Origin: an uncultured euryarchaeote
Lineage (GTDB): Archaea > Thermoplasmatota > Poseidoniia > Poseidoniales > Poseidoniaceae
Assembly: GCA_937881505.1 (NCBI GenBank)
Contig: CALGEM010000295.1
Location: 1 to 14,269 of the forward strand
Direction of reading: 5' to 3'
Length of the DNA stretch: 14,269 nt
This document shows positions 5,456 to 12,510 of this stretch, one piece after another (positions within the stretch are counted from its first letter, which is position 1; every line of letters starts with the position of its first letter). Both the position numbers and the translations under genes were made by a program. A model generated the notes under the pieces. That model saw nothing but the letters and a program-made list of their open reading frames with translations. It was not told where the DNA came from and made no database searches.

Positions 5456-6967
5456 ATGGGCATGGGTGCTGTTTGGGTCGTTGATTCAAACTGTTTTATT
5501 CACCTCGGCCAAAAGGCCGAGGATGGTTTTGTTGAGGATTTAAAAGCGGTCCTTCGCGGACGCCAACTGCTCATCACGCCCGGCGTGGAAAAAGAGGTCG
5601 CGACCGTGGCGTTGCGCCGCTGTGAAGGCCGGCCAAACCTCCTCAAAGCCCTTGATGCGATGCTTCATTCTGTTCCTGTTGACGAAGACGATGTACGGGC
5701 CTTGGCCCAACGGATTGGTGAATCTGCTGCGCCGCAAGATGTGGATTTGTCCTTGATGGTGCTCGCCGACAGCTTGGGCGGAGAAAGCAGCGACGTCGTG
5801 CTCGTTTCGGACGATTTCAAGATGACCACGACGGCGGAACGAACCGATCTGCGATTCGAGACATGCCCGCCATCGACTTTCCTGCAACGATTGGTGGCCG
5901 ATGCACCCGATGCGGGCCGAGACGCCAGGTTCCGAAGCCTCTCGCGGCAGGTGCGCGCGGCCGAGATGAAGTACGCCATCAGTCGGCGAAGTGAATACGA
6001 TGTCCAGCGTAAATTGACCTGGATGGTGGATTCATTGCTCTCCTCCAGCCACGACTTGGGCCACGACGATGAGCAGGATGCTGACCGAGTGGAACGACGC
6101 CAAATCGCCGACTTGACCCGTGTCATCCGGGGCTACAAGGTCAAGCCTAAACGGCTGGAAGCCTTGGGTGAACTCAAGGAGATCGTAGCGCCGGTCTCAA
6201 CGTTGGATCAGCACCTCTCAACGCTTCGAATGGAGGCGGACGAGCGTCTTCAAGAGGCGATGGAAACGACGTCTTCGCTGCTCACCAACGTGATGGAAGA
6301 GGTCGGTATGGGCTTGGCCCCGTTGGGTGAAGAACAAGCAGAAATCGCCCATCGCGCCATGGCTGGCAGCCTTCTTCGAACCGAATCCGCTCTTGGTCTG
6401 ATGGCGCGCATGGCCGGTCATCAGGAAAAGGCCCGACGACACCTCGCCCGCGCCCTGCACTTGGCGACGCTGGTGGATGACGTTGGCTCGGAATGCAAAG
6501 CGATGCGCCGGTTGGGGATGTTGGCACTTCAGAGCGAGGATGATTCGCGTGCGCTGAAACTCTTCACCACCGCTGCCAATCAGCCGACGACCAACGAGGC
6601 TGACGCCGTTCCCTCCATGGTGTTGGCCGCCATTGCCTCATCCTTGACCGGGGACGCTTCGGCAGCCACGGCATGGGTCAGCAAAGCCTCCTCGCACCTC
6701 ATGGCGGACCCGGCCGGAGGCTCCAGCATGCTCGAACGGGTCGGCAAGGCCTTGTTGGCCATCGACCGACCTGAATTGGCGATTGAACTCTTTGATGAGG
6801 CGATGGAATGTGCGATGATGGCGGGAGAAGATGACCGGTACGAAGCGCTCAGTACCTGCATGGTCCAAGCGGAACTGGCCCTCGATGATAGCGAGCGAGA
6901 GAACATCCCGGTGCTTCGTCGTCTCTTGGACGGCCTCACGCCAACGGAGCAGGCGCCGCAGCGTTGA
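5456..6967 (+). CDS. PIN-domain protein with helical TPR-like C-terminal region
   Basis: A 503-residue protein. The first 145 residues or so look like a PIN nuclease domain. VVDSNCFI (8-15) gives the first acidic residue, D10; PGVEKEV (42-48) gives E45 or E47; PQDVDLSLMVLAD (93-105) gives D95/D97; and VVLVSDDFKM (114-123) gives D119/D120. These fit the metal-binding set of PIN ribonucleases. Residues 150-290 are charged and helical. About residues 295-495 contain repeated Ala/Leu-rich helix pairs that resemble TPR units (GHQEKARRHLARAL, DDSRALKLFTTAA, DRPELAIELFDEAM), probably a protein-binding scaffold. The nuclease role and TPR assignment are inferred from pattern only. No small antitoxin gene sits next to it, so this is not a typical VapC. 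The start could also be the second ATG, two codons in. The last 32 bases overlap the end of the opposite-strand carboxykinase gene. Confidence 0.75.
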   Translation: MGMGAVWVVDSNCFIHLGQKAEDGFVEDLKAVLRGRQLLITPGVEKEVATVALRRCEGRPNLLKALDAMLHSVPVDEDDVRALAQRIGESAAPQDVDLSLMVLADSLGGESSDVVLVSDDFKMTTTAERTDLRFETCPPSTFLQRLVADAPDAGRDARFRSLSRQVRAAEMKYAISRRSEYDVQRKLTWMVDSLLSSSHDLGHDDEQDADRVERRQIADLTRVIRGYKVKPKRLEALGELKEIVAPVSTLDQHLSTLRMEADERLQEAMETTSSLLTNVMEEVGMGLAPLGEEQAEIAHRAMAGSLLRTESALGLMARMAGHQEKARRHLARALHLATLVDDVGSECKAMRRLGMLALQSEDDSRALKLFTTAANQPTTNEADAVPSMVLAAIASSLTGDASAATAWVSKASSHLMADPAGGSSMLERVGKALLAIDRPELAIELFDEAMECAMMAGEDDRYEALSTCMVQAELALDDSERENIPVLRRLLDGLTPTEQAPQR

Positions 6968-8537
6968 CTTCAGCGGAAACGCCGTCCTCGTAGCGCTTGA
7001 AATTCTCGTTGAACATTGAAGCCAATTTGTCAGCGGTGGCGTCGTAGGCCTCGCCGTTGGACCATGTGGTCTTGGGCTGGAGTACATCGGCGGGCACGCC
7101 CGGACAGGAGGTGGGAACCTCGAAGCCAAAGCGCTGGTCGGTCACGAATTCCACGCCGTCCAAATCACCGTCAAGCGCAGCGTTGAGCATGGCTCGGGTG
7201 TACTTGATCTTCATTCGACTGCCTTCGCCGTAGGCGCCACCGGACCAACCGGTGTTGATGAGCCAGGCCGTGGAGCCGTGTTGGTCCATTTTCTCGGAGA
7301 GCAGGTCGGCGTAGACGCCGGGATGCATGGGCATGAACGGTTCACCGAAGCAAGCGGAGAAGGTCGCTTGGGGCTCTTTCACGCCGACTTCGGTACCGGC
7401 CACCTTGGCGGTGTAGCCGGAAATGAAGTGGTAAGCCGCTTGCGAAGGTGTCAAACGGGAAATGGGTGGAAGAACACCGAAGGCGTCGCAGGTCAGGAAG
7501 ATGACGTTTTGCGGGTGGCCACCCTTGGAGTCAGCCGTTCGGTTGTCGATGAATTCAATCGGGTAGGAGCCTCGCGTGTTCTGCGTCTTCGACGTGTCGT
7601 GGAAGTCGGGCACGCCTTCGCTGTCAAGGACGATGTTTTCCAGCACCGTGCCGTGCTTGCGGGTGGTGGCGAAGATGGCCGGTTCGTCTTCTTCCGAGAG
7701 GTCGATGAGCTTGGCGTAGCAACCACCTTCGAAGTTGAACACACCGTTGGCACCCCAGCCGTGCTCGTCGTCGCCGATGAGGGCGCGCTTCGGGTCGGCG
7801 GAAAGCGTGGTCTTCCCCGTGCCGGAGAGGCCGAAGAAAATCGCCGTGTTCTCACCGGTGGTGTTGGCTGAACAGTGCATGGGGAGGATGCCCTTCTTGG
7901 GCAGAATGAGGTTCATCACGGAGAAAATGGACTTCTTGATTTCGCCTGCATAGCGGGTGCCGCCAATGATGACTTCTTTTGCTGCGTAGTTAACGATGAC
8001 AAAGCACTGGGAATTCAGTCCGTCGCTCTCACCCTCGGCCTCAAAGTGCGGTGCGTGAAGAACGGTGAATTCCGGCTCGTGCTTGGCCAGTTGTTCGTCG
8101 CCAGGTCGAATGAACATGTTGCGGGCGAAGGTGTTGTGCCAAGCGTTGTGGTTGACGACACGGATGGGCAGGGCTTCGGAAAAGTCTGCGCCGCAGTAGA
8201 GGTCTTGGACGAACAGCGCATCCTGCCCGGACAAGAAATCAACGACCTTTGCTCGCATGCGGGTGAAGGTGTCAAGGTCGGTGGAGACGTTGACATCGCC
8301 CCAGTTGATGTCGCTTGAGACGGATGGTTCATCGACGATGAACTTGTCATTGGGTGATCGACCGGTTCGCTCTCCCGTTTCGGTCACAAGGGCGCCGTGG
8401 GCGCTGAGAACGCCCTCACCGCGCTCAACAGCAAGCGCAACCAATTCGTCTGCGGGGAGGTTCCAGTAGACGCTCCCACTCGGTGAAATTCCGTGATGTC
8501 CGAGGTCCCCGGAGGGGGTACCAAACACGCCGCCCAT
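6936..8537 (-). CDS. pckA: Phosphoenolpyruvate carboxykinase, ATP-type
   Basis: A 533-residue enzyme that converts oxaloacetate and ATP to phosphoenolpyruvate, CO2 and ADP, the entry step of gluconeogenesis from organic acids and amino acids. Seen, numbered from the ATG at 8537: GRSPNDKF (59-66) for substrate binding; the carboxykinase signature GGTRYAGEIKKSIF (192-205); the P-loop GLSGTGKT (236-243); the metal-binding kinase-2 motif IGDDEHGW (254-261); NFEGGCYAK (268-276); and SRLTPSQAAYHFISGYTAK (360-378). All mark the ATP-dependent family, not the GTP-dependent one found in animals and some archaea. The frame stays open upstream to a TTG at 8714, but that extension has no family-like sequence and would run into the divergent membrane-protein gene, so the ATG at 8537 is chosen; no clear ribosome-binding site confirms it. 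Length is normal. Soluble, cytoplasmic. Confidence 0.95.
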   Translation of the reverse strand: MGGVFGTPSGDLGHHGISPSGSVYWNLPADELVALAVERGEGVLSAHGALVTETGERTGRSPNDKFIVDEPSVSSDINWGDVNVSTDLDTFTRMRAKVVDFLSGQDALFVQDLYCGADFSEALPIRVVNHNAWHNTFARNMFIRPGDEQLAKHEPEFTVLHAPHFEAEGESDGLNSQCFVIVNYAAKEVIIGGTRYAGEIKKSIFSVMNLILPKKGILPMHCSANTTGENTAIFFGLSGTGKTTLSADPKRALIGDDEHGWGANGVFNFEGGCYAKLIDLSEEDEPAIFATTRKHGTVLENIVLDSEGVPDFHDTSKTQNTRGSYPIEFIDNRTADSKGGHPQNVIFLTCDAFGVLPPISRLTPSQAAYHFISGYTAKVAGTEVGVKEPQATFSACFGEPFMPMHPGVYADLLSEKMDQHGSTAWLINTGWSGGAYGEGSRMKIKYTRAMLNAALDGDLDGVEFVTDQRFGFEVPTSCPGVPADVLQPKTTWSNGEAYDATADKLASMFNENFKRYEDGVSAEVNAAAPAPLA

Positions 8538-8686
8538 GTCGGCCGTTTCCGCCGCCCCTCTTTGTCCCTTTTGGCTCAACCGCAAGATGCCCGAGGGGTT
8601 CGGACAACGCCACCTTCCGACGAAAACCGACGCAGACGGGGGCGCAAATCGGTCAAGTTCAAGGCCAAAGAGGCGAGGAACGGACC
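8538..8686. other. 149-base divergent promoter region, pckA / giant membrane protein
   Basis: This must hold the start signals for two divergent genes, but it is G/C-rich throughout and I see no convincing TATA or bacterial-type promoter. A GAGG at 8675-8678, eight bases before the ATG at 8687, is a plausible ribosome-binding site for the membrane-protein gene. A CCGACG pair separated by AAAA lies near 8618-8633 and may be chance. Open frames that cross the gap in both directions are extensions of the flanking genes beyond their likely starts. Confidence 0.55.
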
Positions 8687-11600
8687 ATGGAGGAGCGCGC
8701 TGACAAACCCACAAGCGCCTCCTCAGACGACGACGATGTCCTTCGAGAACAGAAATTCAAGCGCCCTCAGGGCCTCAATTTGGACTCGTTTATGGTCGGA
8801 GCAGCCCCCGAACCAAAAGAGGAAACTACCGTTGAATCCCTGCCTTCCGACGAGCCAGAAACGGACAGCAGCGATGCGGCCGTTGGCGAAGTTCGAGATT
8901 TGTTCACCATGGAGGCCTCGCAGGAAACTGTTCCAGACTCGACCACGCAGTTGGCCGTTCACGCCGAGCAAACGATCGGGAAAGGATTGGCGGTGGCCAT
9001 GGTCGTGGTTTGGACCGCCATCGGTGCCTTGGTGGGCACGGTGCTGCCACCCGTCATCGGCGGTCTTGGCTTGCTTTTGATGGCCGGTTTCGGCCTCTAC
9101 CTCGGGGAGCGGTGGATTCAGCGAGACGCCATGCATCTCTTGGGCATTACATGGGTCATTATTTCCATGAAACTGCTGTACGGCTTGGCCTTGGACGCGT
9201 GGCGTTGGGGCTGGTTAGCCGACTTCGGATTGCCCGAAAGCCAAGTCTTGGGCGTCCTGATGTTGGGCTTGGTTGGCGTGAACGTCGGTCTCGCCTTCCG
9301 CCACGACGAAGACGCCATTGCGGCTCAGTCCGCCCTCGTCCTGTTCGCCATCGGCAGTTCTGCCGGAGCCGTTTACGGGGAGCTTGGCATCGCCGTACTC
9401 ATCGTATTGGCCATGGCCTTGATGCACGGTTTGGCCCTGCTACGCTCCTCAGGTAACCTCGCGAGTCTTGGCATCTCGATGTCCTACCTTTGGGTGGGTG
9501 TTCACGCACTGTCAAACGATTGGACTGTTCTATCACTGACCCTGCTTCCCATTGAAAACGACCTGACGCTCTTCCTCCTGCTCAGCGTGGTGACCGCTGC
9601 CAATGCATCCATGGCCGCCGCCTTCGTCCATCACGAAAACTGGCTCAGTCAGGCGGTTGACGCCATCGGTTTGGGCAAACCCGGCTTGTGGGCCGTCTCC
9701 GTTTCTTTGGGGATGGTGGGCGCCTTGATGGCCATTGCAGCGCACCGAACAGAAACGGGGTATGCGCTGGCCCAATTGATGCTGCTCACCTTGGCCTTCA
9801 CCTCGTCCTATCTGGTGGTGCGCGGCGTTGAATGGACCCGATTGATGCCCTTTGTGCTCGCACCGATGCCCTTCCTTATCGCAGCGCTGGCCCTGCTCAA
9901 TTCGGGTGTTGTGGACCTGACCTTCCCGTTTGATTTGGGCGAATATTCGGTCTTTGCTTCGGCCACCGCTGCGTTGTGCGTGGGCGTCTTGTTGACCCAT
10001 CAGGCCAATGTTTCGGACCATGTCCTGTGGATGGGAGCCTTGGTCATCGTCGTGCTGCTCACGCTGCTTATTCCCGCCGATGACGGCAGCGACAATGCGA
10101 GGTTGCTGCTGGTTTCTCAAGGCGCCGTTTGGTTGGGGTTGGGTTTTGTCGCCGTGTTACGTACCTCGCCCAGCATGGCCGGCGTGGCGGTTCTTGCACC
10201 CTATGCGTGGTTGCTGGTGTTCGCCACCGATTTCGAGCAACGACTGGTAAACGCCGACCTTGTTCCCATCGTGCTCAACGAAGCCGACTTGGGAATTTGG
10301 ATGCTGGCGTTGGTCGGCCAACAAGTCGTCGTGAACCTGCGAATGGGCGAAGCCAGCCTGAACTTAGCAGGCGGGTTTTCTGGGTTTTCGGAAATGAGCT
10401 CTCGGCTCCGAGATTCGGAGTTGTTGAACCTGTGGAACCTCGGCTTCATGCTCGCTTGCGTGGCCTTTGTCGCAACCACCCGTCCTGATGGCATGACGGC
10501 ACTGGGTGTGCTCGCCGGGATGGGCTCCCTGCTCCTTGCTCACGCGTTTTTGATGTGGTCTGGACGCCATCAGGGTCAACCACAAAGTTTGGTCGTAGCT
10601 TGGTCCATCGGGGCGTTGGCCCTCACCTGGCAGTACGGCATGGAAGCCGGATGGGCCACAGCACTGACGGCGGGAAGCGTGTTGCTGGTGTTGGGCGCGC
10701 TTGACCGGGCCAACGAAGAGGCCGAAGGAGGCGACCATGACGCCACGCATCGCTCGTTGCCGGGCCGTTTGCTCACCCTCCATCTGGGCATGATGACGGC
10801 GCTCTTCCTCATCGTCGCCCTTGGGCCGCAGCGAACGACGCTCTTGACGGGCCAAGACACCTTGATGTCCGCCGAGATGAACATGCACATCCTCTTGGCC
10901 ATGGGGGTGGCCTCCCTCGTGTTGTACATGCAGCGTTTGCGAGCGGTGGATGCCCTTCTACCACCGACGACGGCCGCCATCGCTCTGCTCATCAGCATGG
11001 CCTTGGCCGGCCAAACGGTTGAGATGCCCTCGGTTCAAACCACGGCCTTGGTCATGTTCGTGCTTGTTGGCGCCTACCTTGCGTTCCAAGGCGATGTCCG
11101 GTCGGGCCTGAAAGCCGTGGCCGCCAAAGAAGAACGGCAGGCATCCTTCGCCCAAAAGCGGGCTCGGATGCAGTCCTTGGTTTCAAGCACGGCGGACGGG
11201 ACCACGACGGTGGCGTTGAAGCAACTTGACGCCGAATTGTTGGCGCTGTCGCAACGGCAGAAAAAGCGCGCCAAACGTGCCGATGTCAGCGGTGAGGACG
11301 ACCTCTTGGTCGGCGATATTCACTACCGCCCCGTGGTGCTTCTGCTCTTCTTGGCCGTGGCGTTTCTGGGCTCCACCTGGTTTGCCTACGCCACGCCCTA
11401 CGCCCTTCACGCCTTGGTGTTCAGCGCCGGCTTTGCCATCATTTTGGTCGGACTAACCCGAATACGAGCCAACAGTGTCGGCTTGCGACTGCCGGATGTC
11501 GCTGGTGTTGAACTACCCATCATGGTCGCCATGGCGGGGATGGTTCTGGTTCACCTCGCCGGCCGCATGACCACCGGCGTGCTGTCCGATGATGCAGTCC

Positions 11601-12505
11601 ATGTGGCCGTCTTGACCGCAACGCTCGCACTCCTTGCCGGCATGGGCCTGATGGGCCGTAACGACTTGGGCTTGCGAATTCCGAGCGCCCTTGAAGCGCT
11701 GTTGGGCTTGTTGGTGGTCGACAAAATCCTCTCGCTGCTCTTGGGCGGTCAGGTGCCCATCCCCTTCGCCACCGATCCCTTCGCATCCTCGCTGACCTCG
11801 TGGGGTGCACCGCTGTTCGGTGTTGAACTTGCTTTGCTGGGCATGGTGTTCCTCTTTGATTGGGTGGAGGGAGAACGTCTCCGAAGAGGCTTGGAAGACC
11901 ATCGAACCGCGTTTGGCCGCAGTTTATGGGTGCTTGGAACCACGGTGCTTTCGCTGGGTGCAGCGAGTTTGATGGCGTTGCTTTTCGGGCTGCGCCGCAG
12001 CCTTGGTTGGCAACAACCCGCTGTCGCCCTCGCCGTGGTCCTCTCCGTCCCCTTCATGATGCAATCTTGGACAGCGTGGGCGCTCTCGCCTCTCTCGCCA
12101 CCATTGACGCCAGTTTCCATCACGACGGTTGTCGGCGTATCCAGTTTGGTTTGGACCGCTGTTGTCGTGTTGCGAGGCCGTGGCTTGTGGCTTTCATCGG
12201 CGCTTTGGGCCACGCATGCGATGATGCTCTCCGCAGCGGTCATGTCCCAATCCCTGGTGATGCTCTCGTTGGCTGCCCTGACCGTTTCAGCGGCGGCGTG
12301 GCTGAGCGGCATCATGACCCGCCGAAAATCGTGGCGTATCGTCGGTGCAGGCGACCTCGTCGTGGCGTGGATGGTGGCAGCAGTCGCTTTGGTAGCCGGC
12401 ACCAGCGCCGTGTATGCGCTGATGATGCTCGTCGCTTCTGCCGTCCTGCTCTTTGCCGTGACGACCCTTACACAGGCCAACGAAGACGCTCTCCTTGACG
12501 ATTAA
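8687..12505 (+). CDS. Giant polytopic membrane protein of unknown function (1272 aa)
   Basis: I do not recognise the family. Residues 1-95 are soluble and acidic, with a short basic patch (KFKRPQGLNL, 23-32). From about 98 the protein is a near-continuous series of hydrophobic Leu/Val/Ala/Gly helices. I count about 24 candidate membrane segments between 98 and 800, then a charged, helical loop (about 802-878, rich in Lys, Arg, Glu and Gln), then about a dozen more from 882 to 1262, ending in a short acidic tail. A smaller charged loop lies at 672-695. There is no signal peptide, nucleotide-binding motif or catalytic signature that I can see. Large bacterial DUF2339-type membrane proteins are similar in build, but I cannot show homology. 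The frame is open back to a GTG at 8483; the ATG at 8687 is preferred because it has GAGG eight bases upstream and the extension overlaps pckA. Its TAA stop overlaps that of the mutase gene. Confidence 0.85.
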   Translation: MEERADKPTSASSDDDDVLREQKFKRPQGLNLDSFMVGAAPEPKEETTVESLPSDEPETDSSDAAVGEVRDLFTMEASQETVPDSTTQLAVHAEQTIGKGLAVAMVVVWTAIGALVGTVLPPVIGGLGLLLMAGFGLYLGERWIQRDAMHLLGITWVIISMKLLYGLALDAWRWGWLADFGLPESQVLGVLMLGLVGVNVGLAFRHDEDAIAAQSALVLFAIGSSAGAVYGELGIAVLIVLAMALMHGLALLRSSGNLASLGISMSYLWVGVHALSNDWTVLSLTLLPIENDLTLFLLLSVVTAANASMAAAFVHHENWLSQAVDAIGLGKPGLWAVSVSLGMVGALMAIAAHRTETGYALAQLMLLTLAFTSSYLVVRGVEWTRLMPFVLAPMPFLIAALALLNSGVVDLTFPFDLGEYSVFASATAALCVGVLLTHQANVSDHVLWMGALVIVVLLTLLIPADDGSDNARLLLVSQGAVWLGLGFVAVLRTSPSMAGVAVLAPYAWLLVFATDFEQRLVNADLVPIVLNEADLGIWMLALVGQQVVVNLRMGEASLNLAGGFSGFSEMSSRLRDSELLNLWNLGFMLACVAFVATTRPDGMTALGVLAGMGSLLLAHAFLMWSGRHQGQPQSLVVAWSIGALALTWQYGMEAGWATALTAGSVLLVLGALDRANEEAEGGDHDATHRSLPGRLLTLHLGMMTALFLIVALGPQRTTLLTGQDTLMSAEMNMHILLAMGVASLVLYMQRLRAVDALLPPTTAAIALLISMALAGQTVEMPSVQTTALVMFVLVGAYLAFQGDVRSGLKAVAAKEERQASFAQKRARMQSLVSSTADGTTTVALKQLDAELLALSQRQKKRAKRADVSGEDDLLVGDIHYRPVVLLLFLAVAFLGSTWFAYATPYALHALVFSAGFAIILVGLTRIRANSVGLRLPDVAGVELPIMVAMAGMVLVHLAGRMTTGVLSDDAVHVAVLTATLALLAGMGLMGRNDLGLRIPSALEALLGLLVVDKILSLLLGGQVPIPFATDPFASSLTSWGAPLFGVELALLGMVFLFDWVEGERLRRGLEDHRTAFGRSLWVLGTTVLSLGAASLMALLFGLRRSLGWQQPAVALAVVLSVPFMMQSWTAWALSPLSPPLTPVSITTVVGVSSLVWTAVVVLRGRGLWLSSALWATHAMMLSAAVMSQSLVMLSLAALTVSAAAWLSGIMTRRKSWRIVGAGDLVVAWMVAAVALVAGTSAVYALMMLVASAVLLFAVTTLTQANEDALLDD

Positions 12506-12510
12506 TCGTC
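12497..12510. repeat. Perfect 14-base palindrome containing both convergent stop codons
   Basis: GACGATTAATCGTC equals its own reverse complement. Its central TTAA supplies the TAA stop of the membrane-protein gene (12503-12505) and, on the other strand, the TAA stop of the mutase gene (12504-12502). Both proteins therefore end with the same codons, Asp-Asp-stop. A wider pairing, CTTGAC (12494-12499) with GTCAAG (12512-12517), is an alternative stem. No T-tract follows on either side, so it is not a standard terminator. Confidence 0.7.

Noticed and set aside
5456..5900. PIN domain as a VapC toxin of a toxin-antitoxin pair
   Set aside because: No small antitoxin gene lies next to it; the upstream neighbour is a helicase and the protein is about four times the length of VapC.
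8483..8686. Upstream extension of the giant membrane protein to a GTG at 8483
   Set aside because: The 68 extra residues are Arg/Pro-rich chance translation overlapping pckA; the ATG at 8687 has a plausible ribosome-binding site.
8538..8714. Upstream extension of the carboxykinase frame to a TTG at 8714
   Set aside because: The added 59 residues show no family-like sequence, and the extension would overlap the start of the divergent membrane-protein gene; the ATG at 8537 gives a normal N-terminus.
11749..12498. Minus-strand 243-codon and plus-strand 212-codon frames inside the membrane-protein gene
   Set aside because: Thr/Ala/Arg/Pro-rich shadow translations of a strongly biased hydrophobic coding region.
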